The position numbers and the translations under genes were made by a program. From contig NC_006461.1 in assembly GCF_000091545.1 (NCBI RefSeq), forward strand, positions 743,564 through 807,563: 64,000 bases of DNA, read 5' to 3'. Below, piece after piece: positions 1-8,754 of the stretch. The stretch comes from Thermus thermophilus HB8 (GTDB lineage: Bacteria; Deinococcota; Deinococci; Deinococcales; Thermaceae). The notes beneath the pieces were generated by a model. That model saw nothing but the letters and a program-made list of their open reading frames with translations. It searched no databases and had not been told where the DNA came from. Every line of letters starts with the position of its first letter. The stretch's first letter is position 1.

Positions 1-423
1 ATCTTTTTTGAGTCGGGTCCGGCCCAGGAACGGCAGGAGGGAGGGGGCATCGGCATCCGGGTGCGCACCCGGGTGGGGCACGTGGTCTACGTGGACGTGG
101 GCCGGGTGGTCCGCTCCGGTCGCATCCAGGGGGTGCGCTACCAGCCCCCTTCGGGCCGGGAGGGCGCGGTCCTTCGCGTGGTCTTCCAGAACACGGGCAA
201 CGGGGTCTTGCGCCTGAAGGGGCGGGTGGAGGTGCGGGACGCCCAGGGGAAGGTGGTGGCCCAGGCCCTCGTACCCGAAACCGCAAGCCTCCCCGGGGCC
301 ACCCACGAGGTCCCCGCTCCCCTGGAAAAGCCCCTTTCCCCCGGGCGCTACGTGGTCCTGGCGGTCTTGGACTACGGGGAAGCGAGCCTCATCGCTGGGG
401 AAGCGCGGTTGGAAGTGCGTTGA
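1..423 (+). CDS. Secreted chaperone-like Ig-fold protein (partial, 5' end outside window)
   Basis: The reading frame is open from base 1, so only the last 140 residues are present. The segment is beta-rich and contains a GxGIxIRVRTRVG stretch followed by an 'NTGNGVLRLKGRVEVRDAQGK' pattern. That pattern is common in the second half of PapD-like or DUF916-like periplasmic proteins, where a strand pairs with a client. The stop codon lies inside the ribosome-binding site of the next gene, so the two are coupled. With the next two genes it forms a small-chaperone, short secreted protein, large beta-barrel series. The family call is inferred from pattern only; it could simply be an Ig-like surface protein. 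Confidence 0.55.
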   Translation: MFFESGPAQERQEGGGIGIRVRTRVGHVVYVDVGRVVRSGRIQGVRYQPPSGREGAVLRVVFQNTGNGVLRLKGRVEVRDAQGKVVAQALVPETASLPGATHEVPAPLEKPLSPGRYVVLAVLDYGEASLIAGEARLEVR

Positions 424-434
424 GGAGGTGGACT

Positions 435-908
435 TTGCCCAGGTGGTTTTGGCTCCTTTGGACGGGGCTCCTGGCCCTGGCCCAGGTTCCCGTGGGGGTG
501 AACCTCCCGGAGGGAAGCGCCCTCACCCTGAGCGCGGAAGAGGTCGTCTTTGATCTGGCGCAGGGGGCCTACCCCCCGCCGAGCTTTCCCTATGCCTACG
601 CTCCTACAAGCCCTCGGGGCCCCCTTACCTTAAGCGTCTTCAGCAACCTGGAGGGGGGTTGGGCGGTGGAGGTCCTGGCCGAGCCCCTCATTGCCGAGGG
701 GGGGAAGCTCCTCTCTCCGAGCCAGCTGGAAGTGCGGGTGGATGGCGGTCCCTGGATGCCCCTTGGGCCCCGCACGGTTCTCCTCACGGGAAGCGGGCCT
801 TCCGGGGGGTATCGGCGCCACCTCTTGGAGTTTCGCTTGGTCCTCACGGGGCAGGAGGCCCCGGGGCTTTACCGGGGAAGCTTGGTCTTCACCCTAAGCC
901 GGCTTTAG
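435..908 (+). CDS. Short secreted protein, possibly a pilin-like or surface subunit
   Basis: The product has 157 residues from a TTG at 435, chosen because GAGGAGGT (423-429) lies at good distance; an in-frame TTG at 420 overlaps that site and is less likely. A signal peptide (PRWFWLLWTGLLALAQ) ends near residue 17. The mature part is beta-rich with no cysteine and no recognised enzyme motif, beginning VPVGVNLPEGSALTLSAEEV, in the style of spore-coat-U or pilin-like secreted domains. It sits between a chaperone-like gene and a large outer-membrane protein gene, which begins one base after its stop. I do not recognise the family; the subunit role is inferred from context alone. Confidence 0.6.
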   Translation: MPRWFWLLWTGLLALAQVPVGVNLPEGSALTLSAEEVVFDLAQGAYPPPSFPYAYAPTSPRGPLTLSVFSNLEGGWAVEVLAEPLIAEGGKLLSPSQLEVRVDGGPWMPLGPRTVLLTGSGPSGGYRRHLLEFRLVLTGQEAPGLYRGSLVFTLSRL

Positions 909-909
909 A

Positions 910-3774
910 ATGCGCGGCTCTTGGGCGTTTCTCCTTTGGACGGTGGCCCTCGCCTGGGCCCTCGAGGCCCCGGATGCCCTCGAGGTCAGGCGGGGGGGCT
1001 TTCTCTCCATCCCCGTCCGAGGGGAGGGTACCCTCACCGCCGAGGCCCCCGAGGCCTTTCTGCCCCTTACGGGGGAAGTGGAGGAGGAGGGGCTTCTCAA
1101 CTTCCTCGTGCGCCCGGAGGCCCGGGCCGGGGAGTACGTGGTGCGGGTGCGGGACGCCCGCACGAGCCGGGAGGTGCGGGTCCGGGTCCTCCCCGAGGCG
1201 GGCCTGAGCCTGAAGGTCCCGCCGGGAGGCACGGGGGTAGAAGGGGAGAGCCTCACCTACACCCTCTTCCTGCAAAACACCGGGAACGCCCCGGACCGGG
1301 TGCGCCTCGAGGTGCGCACCCTTCTTCCCTACCGCTTGGGAAGTGCCTTGGTGGACTTGGAGCCGGGGGAGACCAAGGAGATCGTCCTGGAGCTTAGGCT
1401 CACGGGGCGGAACCGGGACACGGCCACGGTGTTGGCCTACTCCGGCCTGGATCCAAGCGTGCGGGCCTACGGGGTGATTGAGACCATCATCCTTCCCTTC
1501 GCGGGGGCGGAAAGCCTGGGCAGACATGCCCTCCGCTACCGCTTCGGCCTGCGCCTCACCTACGGTGGGGGGAGCCTGGGCTACGCCGTGGCCCTAGGGC
1601 TTTCCGGAGGCCTCTCCGACTACGTGGGCCTGGCCTCCGGTCTGGAGTGGGGCCAGGAGGGGGTGAAGGGGGAGGCCTTCCTGAGGGGAGAGGATTTCGC
1701 CTTGGGCTTCCGCGGGTATGGGGACTACCTGCGCCTCGAGGGGGAGTGGGGCCCCTTGCAGGCCTACTACGCCTTCGGCGCCGTGGCCCCCACCTTCGGT
1801 GCCCTCTACCAGGAGGGTTCCATCCGTCTGGGCCTGGCCTTAAGCGGCCTGTCCCAGCGTCTGGACCTGGGGTACACGGTTCGCGAGGGGGGCCTTGCCC
1901 TCACCCCCTACCTTGCCCTTAGGCGGCGGACGAGCCCGGAGGAGGTGCGCGCAGGAGGGGGCCTCGAGGCCAAGCTGGAGGACCGGGTCTTCAGCCTTTC
2001 GGGCCGTCTGGAGTACCTGGGGGAACCCGTTTTCCGGCTGGGGGGTGCGACCCGCTCCCAGGCGCCTTGGGGCCTCAAAGGAGAGGTGGCCTACCAGGGC
2101 GGGCTTTGGCAAGGAAGCCTGGAGGGAAGGGCCACCCTCACGGAGGAGGTGGGGGCCAACCTCACCGTACGGGCAGGCCAGGGCGTGGGCGGAAGGTTCG
2201 GCCTCACCTTCCGCCCCCTCCCCCTTCCCCTCAGTCTGCAGGCGGGCCTGGGTTACCAAGGTGGGGTCACGGCCGATGGGGGGTTCCGGGTACGCCTGGA
2301 CGGCCTGGAGGTGGGGGGCGGCCTGGCCTACCAACCCCAAGGGACTTCCGCCACCCTTTACGTAGCCTATCGGGAGCGGGATTTCGGTGTCCGCGGGGGC
2401 CTCAGCCTCACCCCCACGGGGCGCACCTTGGTCCTGGCGGGGGAGGGACGCCTTGAGGACCTGGAGGGGAGCCTCCGGCTCGGTTACGACCTGGAGAGGA
2501 GGCTTCCTGAAGCCCAAGGGGCTTTCCTCTACCGCCTTCCCCATGGGTTGGGCCTGGGCCTTTCCGGGAAGTACCGCCCGGGGGAGTTCTCTTGGCAGGC
2601 CCTCGGGGTGGTGGAGCTCAAGGGGGGGTTTAACACCCCCGAGGAGGTGGTCCAGGCCTTCGGGGGCCGGGCCACGGGGTATGTGGAGGGGGTGGTCTTC
2701 CACGACCGCAACCGGGACGGGGTGCGCAACCTGGACGAGCCCCCCCTTCCTGGCGCCCGGGTGAGGGTGGGGGCGCAGGAGGTGCACAGCGACAACCAGG
2801 GACGATACCGCCTGGAGCTTTACCCGGGGACGTACCGGTTGGAAGTGGGGGGCCTCGAGGCCAGCCTGGCCCTTCGCCGCCAGGTGGAGGTGCGGGTGGA
2901 GCGGGGCAAGGCCGTTCCCTTGGACCTCCCCGTGGAGTCCGTCGCAGGCCTCCAGGGCCAGGCCTATCTGGACGAGAACCGCAACGGCCAGCGGGACGAG
3001 GATGAACCCCTCCTTCCTTACGCCCGGGTGCTCCTCCGAGGTCCCGAAGCCCGCACCGCCCTCGCCGATGGCCGGGGGAACTTCACGGTGGGAGGCCTTC
3101 TGCCGGGCCGGTACACCCTGAGCCTGGATCCCAAGAGCATGGATCGCTTCCAGGAGCCGGGGGAGCCTGTGGTGCTGGACTTGGTTCCCGGGCCTTTGCC
3201 TCAGGTCTACCTGGCGGCCAGGCCCGTGGTGCGGGAGGTGGTGAAGACCCTTACCGAGGAGAGCCTGAGCGTGGTCTTTGAACCCCTGCCTTCCGTCCTC
3301 CCTCCCGGGGCCGAGCTTCCCTTAAGGGTAAAGGTGCAGGGGAAGCCCGAAAGGGTGGTGGCGGAGTTCGGCGGTAAGACCTACCCCCTCGAGCTCCTGG
3401 AGGAAGGGCTTTACGGGGCTTACCTCCCCGTGGAGGGGAAGGGAGGGGTGGAGATCCGGGTGAAGGCCTTCCGGGGGGAAGAAGTGGCCGAGGCCTCGGC
3501 CTTCCTTCCCATCCGCCCCGGCCCCTTGGCCACCCTTAGCGCGACCCCGGCCCTTCTGGACCCCGGGGAGGAGGTGCGCCTTGAGGCCCGCCTCCTGCGC
3601 CGCGCCAGCCGGGTGGAGGTGCGCCTCGGGCCCCTGGTCGTTCCGCTGGAGAGGGCGGACGACCTCACCTACTGGGGAAGCCTTTTGGCCCCCCGAACTC
3701 CGGGCATTTACCAGCTTGAGCTTTACCTGGACGGGACCTTAACCCACACCGCCCGGATACGCGTGCGGGAATAG
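910..3774 (+). CDS. Large outer-membrane/surface protein with beta-barrel-like region and SdrD-type B repeats
   Basis: The 954-residue product has a signal peptide (residues 1-17). Residues ~20-190 look like two Ig-like domains, the second with an NTGNAPDRVRLEV pattern. Residues ~200-590 are a long run of alternating aromatic/glycine strands (for example YRFGLRLTYGGGSLGYAVAL) typical of an outer-membrane beta-barrel. Two B-type repeats follow near residues 594 and 682, each with an EF-hand-like calcium loop (DRNRDGVRNLDE, DENRNGQRDEDE). Residues ~790-954 are further Ig-like domains. The order barrel then B repeats is unlike a classical usher, but the gene follows a chaperone-like gene and a short secreted protein. 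Export, assembly or adhesion are all possible; no enzyme motif is seen. Confidence 0.65.
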   Translation: MRGSWAFLLWTVALAWALEAPDALEVRRGGFLSIPVRGEGTLTAEAPEAFLPLTGEVEEEGLLNFLVRPEARAGEYVVRVRDARTSREVRVRVLPEAGLSLKVPPGGTGVEGESLTYTLFLQNTGNAPDRVRLEVRTLLPYRLGSALVDLEPGETKEIVLELRLTGRNRDTATVLAYSGLDPSVRAYGVIETIILPFAGAESLGRHALRYRFGLRLTYGGGSLGYAVALGLSGGLSDYVGLASGLEWGQEGVKGEAFLRGEDFALGFRGYGDYLRLEGEWGPLQAYYAFGAVAPTFGALYQEGSIRLGLALSGLSQRLDLGYTVREGGLALTPYLALRRRTSPEEVRAGGGLEAKLEDRVFSLSGRLEYLGEPVFRLGGATRSQAPWGLKGEVAYQGGLWQGSLEGRATLTEEVGANLTVRAGQGVGGRFGLTFRPLPLPLSLQAGLGYQGGVTADGGFRVRLDGLEVGGGLAYQPQGTSATLYVAYRERDFGVRGGLSLTPTGRTLVLAGEGRLEDLEGSLRLGYDLERRLPEAQGAFLYRLPHGLGLGLSGKYRPGEFSWQALGVVELKGGFNTPEEVVQAFGGRATGYVEGVVFHDRNRDGVRNLDEPPLPGARVRVGAQEVHSDNQGRYRLELYPGTYRLEVGGLEASLALRRQVEVRVERGKAVPLDLPVESVAGLQGQAYLDENRNGQRDEDEPLLPYARVLLRGPEARTALADGRGNFTVGGLLPGRYTLSLDPKSMDRFQEPGEPVVLDLVPGPLPQVYLAARPVVREVVKTLTEESLSVVFEPLPSVLPPGAELPLRVKVQGKPERVVAEFGGKTYPLELLEEGLYGAYLPVEGKGGVEIRVKAFRGEEVAEASAFLPIRPGPLATLSATPALLDPGEEVRLEARLLRRASRVEVRLGPLVVPLERADDLTYWGSLLAPRTPGIYQLELYLDGTLTHTARIRVRE

Positions 3775-3776
3775 GG

Positions 3777-4298
3777 TCAGAGGCCCACGGTGACCCGGGC
3801 CTTGAGCTCCTCCAGCCGGATCTCGCCGAGCCCCGGGGGAAGGGCGCCTTTCACGCGGAGGCCGAACCAGAGCTTCCCCTGGCGCACCCCCTGGGTCAGG
3901 GTCTTCCCCTCTAGGGCGAAGGGGGCCTGGTCGCCGCCCTGGAAGGCGATCTCCCCAAGCCCTTCCCCGGCGCTCGCTTCCGGGCAGAGGACGAGGTCCC
4001 CCAGGGAATAGCACCCCGGGTCCTCGCCCGGGTTCTGGAGCCTTCCGTACACCGCGAGGGTCGCGTCCAGGGGCACGTCGGCCACGGCCCGGCCCTCGAG
4101 CCGCACCCCCCGCACCACGTCCACCGGGGGAGGGTTGAAGGTCTGGGGGTCCTTGGGGAAGACCACGTAGGCGTCCCCGGGAAAGGGGCTTGTGGAGGGG
4201 AGGCCGCTCAGGTTCAGGGTCATGGAGCCCAGGTCCAGGGTGAGGGTGGCGGAGCAGGCGGCGAGGAAGAGGGCCAGGAGAAAAGGCGGGCGGCGCAC
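3777..4298 (-). CDS. Hypothetical lipoprotein
   Basis: The product has 173 residues from a GTG start. The lipobox LAAC places the lipidated cysteine at residue 15 (PPFLLALFLAAC). The rest is beta-rich with no motif I recognise. A TAGACT element (4306-4311) lies 7 bases before the GTG, suggesting a leaderless transcript. It is divergent from pyrD, with only 26 bases between the two starts, and converges on the preceding surface gene with a 2-base gap. Function unknown. Confidence 0.75.
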   Translation of the reverse strand: MRRPPFLLALFLAACSATLTLDLGSMTLNLSGLPSTSPFPGDAYVVFPKDPQTFNPPPVDVVRGVRLEGRAVADVPLDATLAVYGRLQNPGEDPGCYSLGDLVLCPEASAGEGLGEIAFQGGDQAPFALEGKTLTQGVRQGKLWFGLRVKGALPPGLGEIRLEELKARVTVGL

Positions 4299-4324
4299 GA
4301 AGGGGAGTCTATCATGGGTGGGGG

Positions 4325-5365
4325 ATGCACCGCTTCCTCTTCGCCCTGGACCCCGAGGCCGCCCACGGGCTCGCCTTGGGGCTTCTCGCCTTATGGTCGG
4401 AAAGGGGGCCCTTGCTGGAGGTTCCCGCGAGGCTTCTTCGGGTGGAGGACCCCCGCTTAAGGGTGGAGGCCTTTGGGGTCTCCTTTCCCAACCCCTTGGG
4501 CCTTGCCGCGGGGATGGACAAGGACGCGAGGGCCCTAGGGGCCTGGTGGGCCTTGGGCTTCGGCTTCGCCGAGGTGGGGACCCTCACCCCGAGGCCCCAG
4601 GTGGGAAACCCAAAGCCGAGGCTTTTCCGCCTGGTGGAAGACCGCGCCCTCATCAACCGCATGGGCTTCAACAACCGGGGGGCGGAGGAGGCCGCCAGGC
4701 GCCTAAAGCGCTCCCGCCAGAGGGGGCTTCCCCTGCCCATTGGGGTCAACCTGGGGAAGAACCGGGACACGCCCTTGGGGCGGGCGGCGGAGGACTACCT
4801 AAAGGCCCTCCGCCTCCTGGAGCCTTTTGGGGACTACTTCGTCTTGAACGTGAGCTCCCCCAACACCCCGGGCCTTCGCGCCCTCCAGGAAGGCCCCTTC
4901 CTGGACGAGCTCCTCGCCCGCCTTCGCCCGGCCACAAAGAAGCCCCTCCTCCTCAAGGTGGCCCCGGACCTCTCCCCGAAGGCCTTGGACGAGGTCCTCG
5001 CCCTGGCCAAGAAGCACCGCCTCCAGGGCCTGGTGGCGGTGAACACCACCCTTGCCCGGGAGGGCCTAAAAAGCCCCTGGGCTAAGGAGGCCGGGGGGCT
5101 TTCGGGAAGGCCCCTGAAGGGGAGGGCCTTGGAGGTCCTCCGCCACCTGGCGGAGGGCGCGGAGGGGCTTGCCCTGGTGAGCGTGGGGGGCGTGGAGACC
5201 CCTCTGGACCTCTGGGAGAGGCTCAAGGCCGGGGCGAGCCTGGTCCAGGTCTACACGGGCTTCGTCTACGGGGGGCCCCTCTTCCCCAGGAGGCTCCTCC
5301 TGGGGCTTCTCCGCCTTATGGAGGCCGAGGGGGTTTCCTCCCTGGGGGAGCTTCGCCGCGCGTGA
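4325..5365 (+). CDS. pyrD: Dihydroorotate dehydrogenase, class 2 (quinone-linked)
   Basis: The 346-residue FMN enzyme oxidises dihydroorotate to orotate in the fourth step of UMP synthesis, passing electrons to membrane quinone. The N-terminal helix MHRFLFALDPEAAHGLALGLL matches the class 2 membrane-association segment. Other class landmarks are FPNPLGLAAGMDKDA, NRMGFNNRGA, IGVNLGKN, the catalytic-serine loop LNVSSPNTPGLR, VNTT and VSVGGV. It is transcribed alone, away from the pyrRBC operon 2.7 kb further on. A TATCAT element at 4310-4315 precedes a very short 5' leader. Confidence 0.95.
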   Translation: MHRFLFALDPEAAHGLALGLLALWSERGPLLEVPARLLRVEDPRLRVEAFGVSFPNPLGLAAGMDKDARALGAWWALGFGFAEVGTLTPRPQVGNPKPRLFRLVEDRALINRMGFNNRGAEEAARRLKRSRQRGLPLPIGVNLGKNRDTPLGRAAEDYLKALRLLEPFGDYFVLNVSSPNTPGLRALQEGPFLDELLARLRPATKKPLLLKVAPDLSPKALDEVLALAKKHRLQGLVAVNTTLAREGLKSPWAKEAGGLSGRPLKGRALEVLRHLAEGAEGLALVSVGGVETPLDLWERLKAGASLVQVYTGFVYGGPLFPRRLLLGLLRLMEAEGVSSLGELRRA

Positions 5366-5420
5366 GTCCGGGGAAAGGGCCTTCACCGGGGCCTCCAGGC
5401 TGGCGAAGCCAGCATGGGGT

Positions 5421-5900
5421 TCAGACGGTGAGGAGGCAGCCCGCCTCGAGCTCCAGTTCCACAGGGGAAACGTAGCGTGAGGCCCCATCGCGGCGTAGGT
5501 GGAGGACGAGAAGGGTGTAGGGGTCAAAGACCACCACGTCCTTCACCCCCTGGGAGAGGCAGAAGCGGGGGCCGATCTCCAGGTCCTTGGCCTCGTAGCC
5601 CCGGCTCACCACCTCCACCACCGCCTCGGGGAGAAGGGTGATGGCCTCGTCCAGCTCCTCGGGTTCCCGGCAGAAGATGGCGATGTCGGGCCTTTTGTAG
5701 GAGCCATCGGGAAAGCGCACGTAGACGTCGGCCACGTGGACGCAAGCGCAGGAGGCGCCCTCCTTGGGCCGGAGGCTTTGCCGGATCCGGTCCACCGCCT
5801 TCTGGTGCCGGTAGGTGGGTTGAGCCTCCCAGAGGGGAAGCCCCCCCACCCACTCCAGCCTGAGGCCAATGGCATCTGCCTCCAGGAGCTTCTTCAGCAC
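5421..5900 (-). CDS. Uma2-family (DUF820) restriction-endonuclease-fold protein
   Basis: The 159-residue product has the Uma2/DUF820 pattern: an N-terminal 'LRLEWVGGLPLWEA' strand, a central DVYVRFPDGSYKRPDIAIF segment with the catalytic-type Pro-Asp, and 'PEAVVEVVSRGYEAKDLE' carrying the conserved Glu and Asp. These are small PD-(D/E)XK-fold proteins, abundant in Thermus, Deinococcus and cyanobacteria, whose cellular role is poorly known. It follows pyrC by 4 bases on the same strand and may be cotranscribed with the pyr operon, but nothing in its sequence ties it to pyrimidines. Confidence 0.8.
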   Translation of the reverse strand: MLKKLLEADAIGLRLEWVGGLPLWEAQPTYRHQKAVDRIRQSLRPKEGASCACVHVADVYVRFPDGSYKRPDIAIFCREPEELDEAITLLPEAVVEVVSRGYEAKDLEIGPRFCLSQGVKDVVVFDPYTLLVLHLRRDGASRYVSPVELELEAGCLLTV

Positions 5901-5904
5901 CCCC

Positions 5905-7185
5905 CTATTTTAGCGCTTCGTGGACGATCCGCCCCGCCACCAGGGTGAGAACGGGCCACCCCCCGAGGACCCACCCCGCCCAGGGGGAGTAGCGGGCCTT
6001 GGAGGCGAAGGCGCTGGGGTCCACGGGGCGCTCCTTGGGGGAGAGGAGGACGAGGCTCGCCTCGGCCCCCTCCTCCAGGTGGAGGGGGGGAAGGCCCAGG
6101 ACCCGCCTGGGGCCGTCGGTGAAAAGCTCCACGAGCCTTTGCAGGGGAAAGCCCCGCTTCAGGTGGAGCTCGGTGTAGAGGAGGGGGAAGGCCACCTCGA
6201 GGCTCGGGATGCCGAAGGGGGCCCTTAGGAGGTCCTTTTCCTTCTCCGCCAGGGTGTGGGGGGCGTGGTCGGTGGCGATGGCGTCCAGGGTGCCGTCAAG
6301 AAGCCCCTCCAGGAGGGCCTCCCGGTCCTCTTCCCCCCTGAGGGGCGGGGCCACCTTGAAGAGGGGGTCAAAGGTCCTCAGGGCCTCCTCGGTGAGGGTG
6401 AGGTGGTGGGGGGTGGCCTCCGCGGTCACGGGGAGGCCCGCGCGCTTCGCCTCCCGGACGAGCTCCAGGCCCCGCTTCGTGGAAAGGTGTTGGACGTGGA
6501 GCCTGGGGGTGGCCGGGCTTCGCCTTAAGGCGTAGCGCAGGACCTCGAGGTCCCGGGCGATGCGGGCGGCCTCGGCCTCGGGGGGGTTGCCCGGCAGGCC
6601 CAAGAGGTCGGCGAGGGGGCCATCGTTCATGACCCCATTTCGCCTTAGGCCCGCGTCCTCCGCGTGCACCGCCACGGGGAGGCCTAGAGGCGCGGCCATG
6701 AGGAGCCCCGCCGCCAAGACCCCGGCGTCCTCGTTGGTGCGGCCGTCGTCGGTGAGGAGGACCGCCCCCGCCTCCCGGAGAAGCCCCGCTGGCGTTAGGG
6801 TCTTCCCCTCCTGCTTTTCCGTGAGGGCGGCCGCGGGGTGGAGCCTTGCGAGGCCCAGGGCCTTGGCCTTCTCCTTCAGGGCCCGCACCGCCTCTGGGGT
6901 GTCCACAGGGGGCTTGGTGTTGGGCATGGAGACGAGGTCGGTGTACCCTCCCCGCACCGCCGCGAGAAGCCCCGAGAAGAGGTCCTCCTTCACCTCCTCC
7001 CCGGGCTCCCGCAGGTGGGCGTGGAGGTCTAAAAACCCCGGGGCGAGGAAGCACCCCGTGCCGTCCACGACCTGCTTCGCCTCACCGCCTTCCAGGGAGA
7101 GGATCCTCCCTTCGCCAATCAGGACGTCCGCGGGGCCCCGCTCGCCCCGGGCGTCCACCAGCCGGACGTTGCGGATCAAGATCAT
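5905..7185 (-). CDS. pyrC: Dihydroorotase, class I
   Basis: The 426-residue amidohydrolase cyclises carbamoyl-aspartate to dihydroorotate. The first zinc motif is [20 protein letters not shown], the HAED-containing segment, HVQHLST and the catalytic DHAPH motif follow in the expected order. The start ATG overlaps the pyrB stop by 4 bases (ATGA), so the two are translationally coupled. In the Thermus ZO5 pyr cluster, as I recall it, an extra ORF called bbc lies between pyrB and pyrC; there is no room for one here. Confidence 0.95.
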
Positions 7186-8090
7186 GCTTTCTCCCTCCCC
7201 ACCAGGAGGTGGTAGAGCACCGCCATGCGCACCGCCACCCCGTTTTGCACCTGTCGGTTCACCAGGCTCCTCGCCGAGTCCGCCAAGGTCCCTTCCAGCT
7301 CCACGTCCCGGTTCATGGGGCCGGGGTGGAGGAGGGGGGCTTGGGGCTTGGCCAGGGCGAGGCGCTTTTCCGTCACCTGGTAGCGGGCGACGTAGTCCTC
7401 CAGGTGGACGAGCCCCGCCTCCATCCGCTCCTTCTGGAGCCTGAGGACCATGACGGCGTCCGCCTCCTCCAGGGCCTCCTCCAGACGGGGGGTGAGGTGG
7501 GCTCCGGGGAGGCTTTGGGGGAGGAGGCTCGGGGGGCCGGCGCAGAAGACCTGGGCCCCGAGGAGGGAGAGGAGCTCGGCGCCCGAGCGGGCCACCCGGG
7601 AGTGAAGGATGTCCCCCACGATGGCGACCTTCTTGCCCTCCAGGGTGCCCAGGGCCTCGAGGAGGGTGTAGGCGTCCAGGAGGGCCTGGGTGGGGTGGGC
7701 CCGGCGCCCGTCCCCCCCGTTGATGACGGCGCCCTTGACCCAGCGGGTGGCCTGGTGGGGTACGCCGGCGCTGTCGGCCCGGATGACGTAGGCGTCCACC
7801 CCCATGGCCTCGAGGGTGAGGAGGGTGTCCTTGTAGCTTTCCCCCTTCTGGAGGCTGCTCGTCTGGGCGGCGAAGGAGACCACGTCCGCCGACATGCGCC
7901 GGGCGGCGAGCTCAAAGGAGATCCTCGTCCTTGTGGAGGGCTCAAAGAAGACCGTGGCCACGGTGAAGCCCTGGAGGGCGGGAACCTTCTTTATGGGCCG
8001 CTCCAGGACCTCCCGCATCACCCGGGCGGTGTCCAGAAGGCTCTCCACCTCGGTCCTGCTCCAGCCCTGGAAGTCCAGGAGGTGCCTCAT
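7182..8090 (-). CDS. pyrB: Aspartate carbamoyltransferase catalytic subunit
   Basis: The 302-residue enzyme joins carbamoyl phosphate and aspartate, the committed step of pyrimidine synthesis. The carbamoyl-phosphate loop STRTRISFE, the HPTQALLD motif and the aspartate-site [10 protein letters not shown] are all intact. I chose the ATG at 8090 because it overlaps the pyrR stop in ATGA and has GGGAGG upstream; an in-frame TTG six codons earlier is less likely. No regulatory subunit gene is nearby. Transcription is controlled through the leader upstream of pyrR. Confidence 0.95.
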
Positions 8091-8632
8091 GCCCCCTCCC
8101 TTTCCCAAAGCTCCACCCGGTCCTCCCCGTCCACCTCCTCCACCTTGACCTTCACCACCTCGCTCCGGGAGGTGGGGACGTTCTTCCCCACGAAATCCGC
8201 CCGGATGGGAAGCTCCCGGTGCCCCCGGTCCACGAGGACCGCGAGGTAGATGCGCCGTGGCCTTCCCAGGTCTATGAGGGCGTCCAGGGCGGCCCGGGCG
8301 GTGCGGCCCGTGTAGAGGACGTCGTCCACCAAGACGATGGCCTTCCCCGTGAGGTCAAAGGGGATCCGGGTCTCCCGCACCTGGGGCCTGTAGCCGATCT
8401 CCGTGAGGTCGTCCCGGTAGAGGGTGATGTCCAAGACCCCCACGGGCACCTCCTTCCCCTCAAACTCCGCGATGAAGCGGGCGATGCGGTGAGCGAGGGG
8501 GATGCCCCGGGTGTGGATCCCCACCAGGGCCAGGCCCTCCGTCCCCTTGTTGGCCTCCACGATCTCGTGGGCGATGCGGTAAAGGGCCCGCCGCATCTCC
8601 GGGGCGTTCATGAGCTCCGCCTTAAAGCGCAC
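8087..8632 (-). CDS. pyrR: PyrR: pyr mRNA-binding attenuation regulator / uracil phosphoribosyltransferase
   Basis: The 181-residue protein starts at GTG 8632 and matches the length and N-terminus (MRFKAELMNAPEM) of the Thermus PyrR I know. The PRPP loop VLVDDVLYTGRTARAA is intact. PyrR binds a conserved RNA hairpin when UMP or UTP is high. The Shine-Dalgarno GGAGGTG (8637-8643) lies directly after the U-tract of the attenuator hairpin. The leader-peptide ORF ends inside the first codons of pyrR, so leader translation runs into pyrR. Confidence 0.95.
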   Translation of the reverse strand: MRFKAELMNAPEMRRALYRIAHEIVEANKGTEGLALVGIHTRGIPLAHRIARFIAEFEGKEVPVGVLDITLYRDDLTEIGYRPQVRETRIPFDLTGKAIVLVDDVLYTGRTARAALDALIDLGRPRRIYLAVLVDRGHRELPIRADFVGKNVPTSRSEVVKVKVEEVDGEDRVELWEREGA

Positions 8633-8708
8633 CGGCCACCTCCAAAAAAAGGCGGAGGCCAAGGCCTCCGCTCCTTCCCTTCCTTTCCCGCTTCCTTGTT
8701 GCTCGCAT
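8622..8708 (-). CDS. pyr operon leader peptide (28 aa)
   Basis: ATG at 8706-8708 is preceded by a purine-rich AGGGGGAG (8711-8718). The frame encodes 28 residues (MRATRKRERKGRSGGLGLRLFLEVAGAL) and stops with TAA at 8622-8624, inside pyrR codons 3-4. It runs right through the attenuator hairpin (8652-8671), so a translating ribosome would keep the hairpin from forming. This is the arrangement proposed for the pyr cluster of Thermus ZO5. The peptide has no run of regulatory codons, so its role is likely translation itself. Confidence 0.8.
   Translation of the reverse strand: MRATRKRERKGRSGGLGLRLFLEVAGAL
8644..8671 (-). terminator. Intrinsic attenuator terminator of the pyr operon
   Basis: On the minus strand GCGGAGGCC-TT-GGCCTCCGC is a perfect 9-bp inverted repeat (8652-8660 with 8663-8671), followed after one C by seven T (8650-8644). 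It sits between the pyr promoter and the pyrR ribosome-binding site, entirely inside the leader-peptide ORF, so termination here would shut off pyrRBC. Confidence 0.9.
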
Positions 8709-8720
8709 CTCTCCCCCTTT

Positions 8721-8738
8721 CCGGCCTCGCGGGACCGG
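8721..8738 (-). promoter_or_regulatory. PyrR-binding RNA hairpin
   Basis: The minus-strand transcript reads CCGG-UCCCGCGAGG-CCGG: a short stem with a loop matching the PyrR recognition core UCC-N-GNGAGG known from Bacillus leaders. It lies 2 bases upstream of the leader peptide's ribosome-binding site (8711-8718). PyrR-UMP binding could therefore block leader translation and so allow the attenuator to form. Confidence 0.8.
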
Positions 8739-8754
8739 TTTAAAGGCCACCCCT

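Noticed and set aside
1647..2787. Long ORFs in other frames through the large surface gene and elsewhere (both strands)
   Set aside because: High GC content gives long open frames everywhere; these show Pro/Gly/Arg-rich low-complexity sequence and no motifs, and lie inside clear genes.
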